The notes beneath the pieces are model-generated. The model was given only the letters and a program-made list of their open reading frames with translations, was not told the origin of the DNA and ran no database searches. A program made the translations under genes and the position numbers. From NCBI RefSeq assembly GCF_030652515.1, contig NZ_JAUSAR010000188.1, positions 1-64,000 of the forward strand: a stretch of 64,000 nt of DNA. The letters are read 5' to 3'. This DNA comes from Aquabacterium sp. GTDB lineage: Bacteria; Pseudomonadota; Gammaproteobacteria; Burkholderiales; Burkholderiaceae_C. Shown here one piece after another: positions 25,201-29,991 of the stretch; position 1 is the stretch's first letter, and each line of letters begins with the position of its first letter.

Positions 25201-27041
25201 CGGCCTGTTCTTCCTCTTTGTCGGCACTGCACCTGGCCTTGCAAAGTCTTCGCAGCGGCGAGATCGGTTGTGCTCTGGTCGGCGGGGTGAACATCATCGC
25301 CACGCCGGTTCATTACATCGGCTTGTCGGCCATGAAGATGCTGTCCTCCGGCAACGAGTGCAAGTCCTTCGGCGCCGAGGCCGATGGCTTCGTGGACGCG
25401 GAGGGCGTCGGCGCCGTGCTGATCAAGCCCCTTGCACAGGCCCTGGCCGATGGCGACCACATCCATGGGGTGATCAAAGGCAGTGCCATCAACCACAGCG
25501 GGCGAACCATGGGCTACACCGTGCCCAGCCCTGGGGCGCAGTCGTCCGTCATCGCGGATGCCCTTCGGGCGTCGGGGGTTGACGCCCGCCACATCACTTA
25601 CGTCGAGGCGCATGGCACGGCGACCCCGCTGGGCGATGCCATCGAGTTGTCCGGCCTGTCGAAAGCCTATGGTGAACACACGCAGAACCGGCAGTACTGC
25701 GCCATCGGATCGGTCAAGAGCAACATGGGCCACTGCGAAAGTGCATCAGGCATGGCGGGGTTGACCAAGGTCCTGCTGCAGATGAAGCACGGCATGCTCG
25801 TGCCCAGCTTGCATGCGCAGGAGACAAATCCCGGCATTCGCTTTGAGGAAACCCCCTTCCGTGTCCAACGTGTGGCCGAGGCCTGGCCACGGATCGTGGT
25901 CGAACAAGGTGGACGCACCATCGAGCGTCCACGGTGCGCTGGCATCTCATCCTTTGGTGCTGGCGGAGCCAATGGCCACGTGATCGTGGAGGAGCACATC
26001 GAGACGCGGGCGGCGCATGCCGTGCCGACGCCAGCCAGTGTGCTGTTGGTCTTGTCTGGCAAGGATGGCCAAAGCCTTCATGAACAAGTGGCACGACTGC
26101 TCAAGGCATTGCCGGCCTTTTCCGATGCCGATCTGGCCGACATCGCCTTCACTTTGCAGATCGGGCGTGAAGCCATGCGCGAGCGCCTGGCTTTGGTGGT
26201 GTCGTCTCTGGATGAGCTGCGGAGCAAACTTCTACACTGGCATGAGGCGCCGAGTCGGCGTCAAGGCGAAGATGGTGTCCATGCCGGTGCCGTCGGGCGT
26301 GATGGTGGAACCTTGGCGCAGGTCAGCGGTGATGAAGAGTTCCAGCAGGCGGTCGTCCAGTGGATCGAACGAGGCAAGCTCCACCGTCTGGCGGATCTGT
26401 GGGTGCAAGGACTGGCCATCGATTGGTCACTGATGCACGGAGCGGGAGCTTCCATCCGACGTCGGGTCAGCTTGCCCACCTATCCCTTTGCCCGGGAGCG
26501 CCATTGGGTTCCGGCACCCCGGACCCTGCCGCCGGGGTTGCAAGCGCTGCCGGTGGCCGAAGCGCCCGCAGCGCACAGCCCGAAGGTGGCGCAAAGGCCT
26601 GCCATGGCTTTGCCGGGTACCCAGGTGCCGGGGCAGTCCATGCCTTTGCTCACGCAGGTCGAAACCTACCTGCGCCAACAGGTGGCAAGTGCTTTGAGCA
26701 TCCCCTTTGGCAGTGTCGATGCGTCCGAGCCGCTTGATCGATTGGGCTTGGACTCCGCCAGTGTCATGGCACTGACCGAGACCCTGCGCCAGCAACTGGG
26801 TGAGTTGAGCGCAACGGTGTGGTTCGAGTACCGAACCATTGCTGAGCTGGCGAACCACCTGGTCCATACACGCGGGGAAGCCTTGTCTGGCATCTCCGGT
26901 TTGGAAGGCTCTGTGGCTTTGCCATCCCTGATGGCAGAGGCGCCCGACCAGGCGTTCGCTGCGGGCCGGTACCGAGACGTGCTGGAGCGTCTGGCCCGGG
27001 GAGGGATGGATGTCGATGACGCCATGGAAATGACGCAATGA
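7206..27041 (+). CDS. giant hybrid NRPS / trans-AT PKS (about 6,611 aa): C-A(Gly)-PCP-KS-KR-ACP-KS-DH-KR-ACP-KS-DH-KR-cMT-ACP-KS-ACP
   Basis: The ATG at 7206 is preferred because CAGGGAACACC precedes it, as at the previous gene; 7185 is an in-frame alternative overlapping the upstream stop. Domains by residue: C with HHIVCD (His178-Asp183); A (about 505-1010) with TSGSTGLPKG and glycine code D706 I707 L710 Q749 L772 G774 L796 I804 W805 K991; PCP Ser1050; KS1 Cys1302, His1438, His1478; KR Tyr2129; ACP Ser2292; KS2 Cys2539, His2674, His2714; DH His3007/Asp3186; KR Tyr3619; ACP Ser3780; KS3 Cys4055, His4190, His4230; DH His4534/Asp4712; KR Tyr5173; C-methyltransferase with EVGSGTGGT (about 5472); ACP Ser5740; KS4 Cys6001, His6136 (HGTAT), His6176; ACP Ser6517; helical tail. 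All four KSs keep the catalytic triad. Predicted output: glycine, then a beta-hydroxy unit, an enoyl unit, an alpha-methyl enoyl unit and an unreduced beta-keto unit. No AT or TE domain is present. Confidence 0.95.
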   Translation: MSTFANQNHIDGLLHALKSGTLTAAEVLGQIKSAKGQQADDAAMDQGDRSHPLSQGQQGLWVLQMMQPHSAAYHVPLALRLRGSVDAERLQQALDLLVRRHPLLASAIRQQDGLVQVPQPDGKVTLSCESAAPLIGQALPLFLKQLAQRPFVLTQGPLMRAHLVDAGGEGSVLLLVVHHIVCDARSLQVLVSTLLADYADLLRGLPVELKPLPARYADFVAWEAGLMASDRGRALRDYWQGQLAGPLPGLELPTAKPRHAGMQASMGPQGATTWSIAMGTGLAQRVRAFARDQGFNPAVVLLGVFQILLHRYTQQSDIIVGMPTLGRLEERFESLVGYFVNMIPVRSRLDQAQTFLATLKALQLTMVDGIDHAAYPFPALVRELKLPRTPGQAPVFQVAFEYQNANVIGGLTQSVDGLTIEVLPGINQDGEYELALEVHEQPSDFTLNFKYDTLVHGSAMVERMAEHFLVLLEGALRDPGNPLRDLPMLLEHERHQLACWNDTAQSYPRHLRVDQLFAQRAAQRPDDLAVAMEGRSLSYARLDAEVGRVATCLRDQGVQVGHLVGVHVTRSPEMLVSLLGILRAGAAYVPLDPAYPEDRLRYMVQDSGVRLVLTQAPLLGRLQSLLPAGSRAVDVEVLQHEGETWAGATQAPDDLAYVIYTSGSTGLPKGVMIPHRALSNFLSTMAIRPGLTDQDRLLAVTTYSFDIAGLELFLPLVVGATCHICPAAATRNVEALRREIARVRPTVMQATPATWTMLFQSGWRNEEQLTALCGGEALPESLRQWFKHSGTNAWNLFGPTETTIWSTAGQVEAEGPISIGMPIGNTQIHVLDEELRPLPAMVPGEMHIGGDGVARGYLNQPELTAKRFIDDPFTAHGAKLYKTGDLVRWLNNGQIEYLGRIDTQVKIRGHRIELGEIEKVLCEHLAVSQCAVVVHEHAERKQLVAFLKTVEGHAQPDGRECREHLKLKLPDYMVPAHFVGVDDFPLTPSGKVDRKALATRPLAQDAVVQTTHTLPDLSQIQARVLGIWRKALGHDSVGLDDHFFDAGGDSLLAVTVAQEIEKACEGDFTVTQLFEYGTVRAISQRLLHGREPGGSGPAAAPEKAAPLDVTGAASIAENNADQVFPDYYKDCLAIVGMSCQVPGAEGYRAFWDNLCQGRESVQIFSADELRQHGVPEALIRHPAHVPVRATIDGKDLFDPEFFKISPKDAELMDPQSRLLLQNAWHALEDAGYVPADVPDTSVFMAISTNGYNTRLIGEDSAQVITEADDYLAWVLAQPGTTPTMVSHKLGLKGPSHAVHSNCSSSLVALQAAGQSIRCGESRAALVGASTIFAGEGFGYLHQRGMNFSSDGHIKAFDASADGMIPGEGVAVIMVKGALQALADGDHIHALIRGVGLNNDGADKAGFYAPSVQGQRAVIEKVLAATAIDPCSIGYVETHGTGTALGDPIEFAALRGAYTRGTDKTQFCGIGSVKTNIGHLDTAAGLAGCIKVALALTHGEIPPTLNYTVPNPRIKLEDSPFYVADRHRLWPEGEGPRRAALSSFGIGGTNAHAILEQAPALPSIANPHSGCWQGQWIVPLSARDEDRLKAHAVALLGFLQESSKRETIDLQRLAYTLQVGRQAMACRVVFLVSDVDALVTLLVRHVAGERVDGCLTGRIDVGAGRLDAMDADDGNALLEKWFRDGSAYKLANAWIRGLPLDWKKLYGAGTPRRMSLPTYPFARQRYWADRKVPPSGHGLAISAPVASPVAEPSFETMGFEEHWEPRDLDVANRSDAAGQVVVCYLAGNDAGQSVAARLAELAPQAHLVFVTRSGDAVLQDVQHQHVVDEQDIVGHADVLASIRSQFGRLDRVLCLWAADARPASLGMSSVLRFLRALLHKPLPCGRVLIAGASMSLTDQAHLESVMALPKSLGQVLPETQLALVVDAFESEDLAPVDWLSRLWLESSLDCIQNVLYRRAQRHVCAVRALACAPVHAPVLKSSGSYLITGGAGALGHAFARHLAERFSARLILTGRSAPDERIERQLQALRALGGQALYVQADSSDEAAMRQAMMQGQELFGPLHGVLHAAGLVDPRPFREKTEVELAQNLAPKVEGLLVLDKLLADQPVDFLCCFGSSAGILGDGGAGDYAMANRFLSAYARLRQQGRADSSLRILTIAWPLWQDGAMRPGSAQQTDFYLRSSGQKALPTAEGLRIFESLLAQDCEQPLVFLGQKHRVHRFLGLEQDDVLGVPEVVAQAMPSMAGPGWRPQMKGLTLTQCVAWDLKELASESLKMSRDKLDPAVNLADFGFDSVNLASFAKRLTSHFGFEIAPTAFFSHPTLGQLESHLVQSFGESLSVFYATAVEHAPALPRAPVVPSALLPQQRSTVPSSDELEPIAIIGMSGRFPGARTVEEFWRVLREGQETVAEIPPERFDWRVYHGDPAKEPGKTNGQWLGALEGIDEFDPLFFELSPREAAAMDPRQRLLLQEAWRALEDAGHGKEQLQSGRTGVFVGVEQGDYRAVTADEGSVTSNHDGVLAARLAYVLDLRGPVMAINTSCSSGLVAAHQACVSLRAGDCDTAIAAGVNLLLSPEIFVGLGQAGMLSSDGKCHAFDVAANGMVPGEAVVAMVLKPWRHALRDGDPVYAVIRGSGINYDGKTNGITAPSGAAQTRLLQDIYGRHRIDPGQIDYIVTHGTGTRLGDPIEINALYEAFKSESTRPGACALTSTKTNFGHTFAASGLVNLACLVQAMRHEAIPPSLHCSKESDYIPWAASPFRVNKRLLPWPVRDGQPRLGAVSAFGMSGTNAHMVVQSHDAPDVDEAAHALPWVLLALSAKTAEALQARVMDLLAALRERAWSLPDLAAMSHTLLSGRQHFSHRCAVVVQDREDALHVLAQVGGREKLPNLFMAQVPRQFGGQSVLQRHGEQLLAQIADQSVDTRDALLALGDMYCQGYELPWRRMFGDKAPRRIHLPTYPFARERHWASPRVDRALAAERLHPLVQRNTSDLTEQRFSSTLTGTEFFLADHVVGGRRVLPGAAHLEMAREAVKWAVGPDAMGQFPSNIRLSDVVFMRPVVVGSDPVTLHISLDPTPTGRIGYEIYQSLDDADILVSQGQAVVGLASAEEPLTRDLVGLRQLTSHRDVSAQACYQAFQRMGLAYGPAHQGLQLVRTGFDHEGLPLALGELALPAGLSSTLKDFVLHPGLLDAAFQVSLGLLLANGEEHLPQRPMVPFALTSLEILDVMPARPLVYVRFSPGSSPKSSVHKLDLDIMDEGGRVCVRLREFSSRVMETVPSSEVPKPLPEGPVGTLMLQPHWQAKEAPEDASTDHSLKRHVFLVGATVDAATLAGLLPGAEVAQLLAGDADTHQGAALFSACAQALLAKVQRILAAKLASKVLIQLVISSPDEEQGDSPLQALGALLKTAQQENPLCLGQVLLMPRLTSEGEMARRLLAEGDGSEALVAYRSGERQVLQLKEAQASEEVAPVFWKPGGVYLLTGGLGGLGMLVAQDIARHAPGARLVLTGRSSLKTTGRSSLDALRRQGLVVDYRETNVALPEQVALLVAEVLDLHGHIDGVIHGAGVLRDGFLVKKTAGELRDVLAPKVDAVEVLDEATKHLPLDCFVLFASTSGVFGNVAQADYAMANAYLDAHAHRRDGLVRSSERHGRTLSIDWPLWDEGGMKVDAATRERARRLFGMAPLPTAMGLSALHQALAQDAAQVVVLAGDVDRLKGMLVRGFSAIQPEPLASAQILPPTTQNVVAADDVLHEKTARYLTSLMAKTLKLSADRIDARAPLEQYGIDSIMVTDLTSALELTFGALSKTLFFEYQTIHDLTGYFLQAHRERVAALVGGSKAVTTALPPRHTIPIEATGPVKASRTRRRFGLAAQTAGDQAPGMANALDIAIIGISGRYPQARNLEEYWRNLTQGLNCITEIPRERWDHDHYFDVERGKLGKSYSKWGGFIDGFDEFDPLFFNMSPRDAQGADPQERVFLQCAYSAIEDAGYTREALRRKHHADGLPGQVGVFVGVMYQDYQLYGAQAQVTGDGFALSSQPASIANRVSYFCGFHGPSVALDTMCSSSLTAIHLAAHSVLRGECGLAIAGGVNLTVHPNKYITLSQGQFASSEGLCRSFGEGGDGYVPGEGVGAVLLKPLARAVEDGDQIYGVIKGSALNHGGKTNGYTVPNPNAQAQVIGQAIRQAGVHPRAISYLEAHGTGTPLGDPIEITGLSKAYGEHGQDHQYCAIGSVKSNIGHCESASGMAGLTKVLLQMKHGVLVPSLHSHELNANIDFEKTPFRVQQGLQEWDRPVLALGTAEPREMPRIAGLSSFGAGGANAHLVIEEYRQARAPSPLLVSADRPVLVILSARDDERLSAMALGLSQTLQAAHWQDQDLVDIAYTLQVGREAFASRLACLSGSLEQLRDQLRRFAAGESALDIEDFYQGQRSDKDGLDILSTDDDMGGLLQAWVAKGKLGKLAELWVKGLSFDWAALHGQHLPRRISLPSYPFSPKRYWVPRLPEGKALPDTRLHALLHRNTSDFERQCFSSTFTGNEPFLRDHRVNGRKVLPGVAYLEMAREAVKLALGAKWSGTETPESMLGLEEVVFMRPLTVDAEPVQVHVVLEVQDDGRVAFGVHSGQGEDQVLHSQGFAVLADGPSGADMVDLSSLQQCLGDHHLDASRCYGLFEGMGLAYGPAHQGLRSVRTGRDVEGRLFALGELAKPATAGVDRHVLAPSLMDSALQACIGLVDALSGGGVLQPRIPFELARLTVLAVVPDQAWAVVRLQSEVPSAVQHLDIDVVDGEGRVCVRLHGFASRVMGGGKAETAAPVPLIGELTATTRWRPMDELVHESSPVWPAPEERVLVVAGAASRKEALLALYPTARLIDLSDHDSIDVIATRLDAGAFDHLFWVLPDAGHIALDSASVIEAQGVGVLAGFRMVKALLSLGFDARPLSMTVLTSQSEAVVPGDPVHPAHASVHGLLGSLAKEFSRWRIRVLDLPGGDEAWPLFDALRLPADPMGNARAFRHGQWHRQAVLPCLLPEPSAPAYRRGGTYLILGGAGGVGEVFSEYLIRQYDAQVVWIGRRTLDDRIQRQCERLGALGKPPKYISADAADLGALAQARADIQAQVGAVHGVVHATIVLKDQTLLKMDEETFRGALMAKVDASVNLTRVFGRDPLDFILFFSSMQTLAKLPGQSNYAAGCTFTDSYAKALDLELDVPVKVVNWGYWGSVGVVASEAYRERMARVGQGSIEPTEAMGLLERLLTAPVDQVAFLKTTDERVARQMGMDGSQAIVIAPAIQPGMAALPAVTNLPTPMDVDDAVSRMQAFEARLAEMLWLQLCEAGLFKTGSQGVDEVSSLIGMPPSSKAWLQATFEVLVHQGHLRSKGMQYEAVSSSRPDAAALWQDWDTECARVTDANQQAQWRLVDTMLRHLPEILTGRRPATQIMFPNSSMELVAGIYKDNPIADYFNAVLVEALVKYIESRLEKDPAVRLRLIEVGSGTGGTSAMVFQRLAPYADRIAEYCYTDISKAFLAHGQRQYGADAPYLQTRLLNIEDAPALQGFDVGEFDVVIATNVLHATRDMRRTVGHVKSLLKREGVLLLNEVSSNSLFAHLTFGMLEGWWLFSDGARRIPGSPALSPESWRQVLSAEGFSVPLYPAEVAHPLGQQVVVAASDGVFRRAYAMARPSATPGAAVKPSTPPKAQATALAATKSADHPEPLASGDFNARVRWAAAERVKASIAEHLMMPVDQVKANEPLENYGVDSLVVVKLTDVLRESFESVTPTMWFEHQTVDAVVNHLFSTSRDELIRFAQVAEQGQASEGASEAPAAVVPRSAAVASVSMLPPGPGRFARPAVPTLSGRTVEQRGVQDMAIIGLSGRYPDAPTVADFWDRLLGGANCVSEIPPQRWDWQTLFSEQKGMEGRIYTRWGGFIEDADAFDAPFFGIPAKEAERMDPQERLFLQEAHACVSEAGYVPGELAKQGRVGVFVGVMNNTYQWQPSHWSVANRVSYTLGFNGPSIAVDTACSSSLSALHLALQSLRSGEIGCALVGGVNIIATPVHYIGLSAMKMLSSGNECKSFGAEADGFVDAEGVGAVLIKPLAQALADGDHIHGVIKGSAINHSGRTMGYTVPSPGAQSSVIADALRASGVDARHITYVEAHGTATPLGDAIELSGLSKAYGEHTQNRQYCAIGSVKSNMGHCESASGMAGLTKVLLQMKHGMLVPSLHAQETNPGIRFEETPFRVQRVAEAWPRIVVEQGGRTIERPRCAGISSFGAGGANGHVIVEEHIETRAAHAVPTPASVLLVLSGKDGQSLHEQVARLLKALPAFSDADLADIAFTLQIGREAMRERLALVVSSLDELRSKLLHWHEAPSRRQGEDGVHAGAVGRDGGTLAQVSGDEEFQQAVVQWIERGKLHRLADLWVQGLAIDWSLMHGAGASIRRRVSLPTYPFARERHWVPAPRTLPPGLQALPVAEAPAAHSPKVAQRPAMALPGTQVPGQSMPLLTQVETYLRQQVASALSIPFGSVDASEPLDRLGLDSASVMALTETLRQQLGELSATVWFEYRTIAELANHLVHTRGEALSGISGLEGSVALPSLMAEAPDQAFAAGRYRDVLERLARGGMDVDDAMEMTQ

Positions 27042-27072
27042 CGACGATTTCAATGTGGAGTGGAGAACTGTC

Positions 27073-29091
27073 ATGCAAGACTTGAAGAGATACATCTTTC
27101 AGGAGGTGCGGGATGGCCGCCTGCCCGTCGACGCGGCCGCAAGCTACCTGGCTCACCTGGACAAGGTGGTGTCGGCATCCACCGACTCCCGCTCCCTGCC
27201 TGACCGATCAGGTGGCGAGGCGGGTGCCGTGGCGATCATCGGGATGGCCGGACGCTATCCGCAAGCTGACGATGTGGCCGAGTACTGGCGCAACCTGGTG
27301 GAGGGCGTTGATTGCATCACCGAGGTGCCTGCCCGAAGGTGGCTTCTGGACGACTTTTACCGTGAGGATCCCCAGGCCGCGAAGGCGGAAGGACTCAGCT
27401 ACTGCAAGTGGGGCGGCTTTCTCAAGGACATCGAGCATTTCGACCTTGAATTTTTCGGCATCAGCCATGACGAAGCCAGGCATCTGGGCCCCAAGGAACT
27501 GCTGTTCCTGGAGGTGGCTTGGCAGGCCATGGAGGCCGCGGGCTACACGAAGGCCGGGTTGCATCAGTCGGTATCGGGCGACGTGGGCGTGTTCGTCGGG
27601 ACCGCGCCGGGAACCCATCATCACTTTGGTGTCGGGAGCCAGCGCAATGCGCGGGCGCATGCGGTGTCGATAGGCTCAATCGCCAATCGCGTTTCCCGGA
27701 CCTTCGATTGGCGCGGGCCGAGCATGTCAATCGACACGCAAAGCTCGTCGTCCCTCACGGCCCTGCACCTGGCCTGCGAAAGTCTGCACCGAGGTGATTG
27801 CCAGGCGGCATTGGTTGGCGGGATCACCTTGCTGTATCCGGAGTTGTTCGTTTACCTGAGCCAACTGCGCCTTCTGGCCAGCCAGCCGGACAGCCGCAGT
27901 TTTTCCCAAGGCGATGGTCTGTTGTTGGCGGAAGGGGCGGTGGCCATGCTGCTCAAACCTCTGGACCGCGCGGTCGCCGATGGCGACAACATCCAGGCGA
28001 TCATCCGTGGCACGGCGGCCAATCATGCTGGTAGTCTGGGGCCTCACATGATTCCCAATGTATCGGCGCAGGCCAGGTTGCTGGAGACCGTGCTTCAGCG
28101 TGCTGGTGCAGCGGCACACACCATCGGGTGCGTTGAATCTGCGGCCAATGGCTCTCCGCTGGGTGATGCGATTGAAGTGGCAGCACTGGTTCGGGCGTTT
28201 GGAAAACAGTCTCTCGGTCCGCAATCCATCGCTTTGTCTTCTGCGAAATCGGCCATCGGCCATGCAGAGGCCGCATCGGGCATGACACAACTGACCAAGG
28301 CCATTCTCCAGGTGCGGAACGGCCAGATCGCGCCAGGACGGGTGCCTGAGACGATCAACAGCAATCTGAGTCTGAATGACACGCCATTCTTCCTGCCCGA
28401 CCATGTGCAGGATTGGCCAGGTGCTGAATCGTCCGTGGGTGTTGTTGAAGCCCAGCAAAACCGGCGGGCCTTGGTCAACTCGTTTGGCGCGGGCGGCTCG
28501 TATGCCAGCGTGGTGATCGAAGAGCACAAGCCCTCGGCCCGGTTTGTGGCCCGGCAGGCACCATCGGCACAGCCGTGGCTGGTGGTGCTGTCTGCCCGAA
28601 GCATGGATCGTCTGGCCGCCAGCATGAGCCTTCTGGGCAACTTCGTGCGCAAGCACCTCGACGTGACGCTGGAAGATCTTGCCTACACGCTCCAGGTCGG
28701 GCGCGAAAGCATGGCATTCCGCTGGGCCGCCATCGTTCGCGACCGCGATGAACTGCTGAGGGCGCTCACCGCGGGTGCATCACCAGTGCACGATGCCGCG
28801 GTGGGGGGAGGGTTGCCTGTTTTCATGGGCAATGCCCATGACCATCAGGCCGAGATGAGCCGGTGGCTGGACGAGCGGGCGCAACAGGATTTGCTCTTGC
28901 GCTACGCGCAAGAGCAGGATCTGGAGCGGATCGCCGCGTGCTGGGTGACGGGCGCCAAGGTGCCATGGCCCGTCATGCACGAAGGGACGGGACGGCAACG
29001 CATCACCTTGCCGGGTTACCCGATGTCGAGGGTGAGCATCACACATTCGCCAGATGACGGTCTTCAGGCCATGGCGAGGTCCGTGGCCTGA
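27073..29091 (+). CDS. stand-alone ketosynthase-like protein with Cys and His active-site changes
   Basis: 672 residues from the ATG at 27073, chosen for the GGAG about 10 bp upstream; an in-frame GTG at 27055 is possible. Residues 1-35 form a helical docking-like segment (KRYIFQEVRDGRLPVDAAAS). The KS fold starts at about 53 (AIIGMAGRYPQ). The nucleophile motif DTACSSS reads DTQSSSS, so Ser224 replaces the catalytic Cys, with Gln223 before it. HGTGT reads AANGS (Asn359 for His). The second His is kept (His397, AIGH). A shortened post-KS linker ending in LPGYPMS closes the protein; no ACP, KR or TE follows. Classical Claisen condensation is therefore not expected. It could be a chain-transfer KS0, a structural partner, or an acyltransferase/release enzyme using Ser. 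It is the last megasynthase gene and sits 31 bp after the giant protein. Confidence 0.9.
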   Translation: MQDLKRYIFQEVRDGRLPVDAAASYLAHLDKVVSASTDSRSLPDRSGGEAGAVAIIGMAGRYPQADDVAEYWRNLVEGVDCITEVPARRWLLDDFYREDPQAAKAEGLSYCKWGGFLKDIEHFDLEFFGISHDEARHLGPKELLFLEVAWQAMEAAGYTKAGLHQSVSGDVGVFVGTAPGTHHHFGVGSQRNARAHAVSIGSIANRVSRTFDWRGPSMSIDTQSSSSLTALHLACESLHRGDCQAALVGGITLLYPELFVYLSQLRLLASQPDSRSFSQGDGLLLAEGAVAMLLKPLDRAVADGDNIQAIIRGTAANHAGSLGPHMIPNVSAQARLLETVLQRAGAAAHTIGCVESAANGSPLGDAIEVAALVRAFGKQSLGPQSIALSSAKSAIGHAEAASGMTQLTKAILQVRNGQIAPGRVPETINSNLSLNDTPFFLPDHVQDWPGAESSVGVVEAQQNRRALVNSFGAGGSYASVVIEEHKPSARFVARQAPSAQPWLVVLSARSMDRLAASMSLLGNFVRKHLDVTLEDLAYTLQVGRESMAFRWAAIVRDRDELLRALTAGASPVHDAAVGGGLPVFMGNAHDHQAEMSRWLDERAQQDLLLRYAQEQDLERIAACWVTGAKVPWPVMHEGTGRQRITLPGYPMSRVSITHSPDDGLQAMARSVA

Positions 29092-29139
29092 ACCAGCCAT
29101 CCAACGCGAACGCAATCAAATCAATGGAGGAAATCTGAC

Positions 29140-29991
29140 ATGAGCATCAACATGAACCCGGTATCGGACACGGCCTACTACTGCTGCGGCGTGCGCATGC
29201 AGGATGCGCAAAGAGCGCGCTCATTCTGTGGCGACGCCTACGCGAAAGTTTTCATGGATGAACGGGGCATGAAAATTTTCGACAAGTTCAAGCACCTGAC
29301 CTTGTCCAACGTGAACAACATCAGCCGGTGCCTGATCATTGATGATGCCGTGAGACAGCGCCTGACAAAGGACAGCGGTCTGACCATCATTTCCATCGGC
29401 GCCGGATTTGACACCCGGCCTTATCGCTTGAAGGGCGGCCACTGGATTGAACTGGATGAACCCCAGATCATCGACCACAAGAACGAAAAATTGCCGGTCA
29501 GCCAGTGCAGCAATGCCCTGACGCGGATTGCCATCAACTTCGCCAATGAATCGTTGAGCGACAAGCTGGCGTTCCTGGACGGAAACAAACCGGTTCTGAT
29601 CATCATCGAGGGGGTGATCATGTACCTGGAGCAGCCAGCGGTGGCCAAGACCATTGCCGAGATCACGGCGAAGTTTCCGGACCATGATGTGATCTGTGAT
29701 CTCATGCCCCGCCGCTTTTTCGACAAATACGCTTCCAAAAGCATCCACAAGCTGATCCAGGAGCTGGGTGCCTCTTTCGCCACGCTGCCCGAGGTTCCCC
29801 GCAAGGTATTCCTCGACAACGGCTATCAACTGATGGGGGTGGTGCCCACCTACCAGTATGCGCATGAGATCGGCGCATTCAAGGAATTGTTGAAGTTGCC
29901 GCGCTTCGCGAGCGGTTTCATGCTGAATGTGCTGATGCCCGACCTGAAGGACTATGCGGTCCATGAGTTCAAGTTCAAGGGGGCACGATGA
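29140..29991 (+). CDS. SAM-dependent methyltransferase, LCMT-like (PF04072-type)
   Basis: 283 residues with a strong Shine-Dalgarno (TGGAGGA, 8-9 bp from the ATG). The SAM-binding loop reads SIGAGFDTRPYR (about 87-98), typical of the leucine carboxyl methyltransferase-like family, followed by WIELDEPQII (the acidic SAM-ribose region) and IIEGVIMYL, the family's usual motif after the methylase core. Members methylate carboxylates or hydroxyls of small molecules, and several work in polyketide and peptide pathways. The stop overlaps the start of the following acyltransferase (ATGA), so it belongs to the cluster operon. The likely role is tailoring O- or carboxyl-methylation of the product; the site cannot be read from sequence. 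Confidence 0.85.
   Translation: MSINMNPVSDTAYYCCGVRMQDAQRARSFCGDAYAKVFMDERGMKIFDKFKHLTLSNVNNISRCLIIDDAVRQRLTKDSGLTIISIGAGFDTRPYRLKGGHWIELDEPQIIDHKNEKLPVSQCSNALTRIAINFANESLSDKLAFLDGNKPVLIIIEGVIMYLEQPAVAKTIAEITAKFPDHDVICDLMPRRFFDKYASKSIHKLIQELGASFATLPEVPRKVFLDNGYQLMGVVPTYQYAHEIGAFKELLKLPRFASGFMLNVLMPDLKDYAVHEFKFKGAR

Noticed and set aside
25560..25740. KS4 of the giant protein as an inactive KS because HGTGT reads HGTAT
   Set aside because: The catalytic His is present (His6136), as are Cys6001 and His6176, so it is treated as active.
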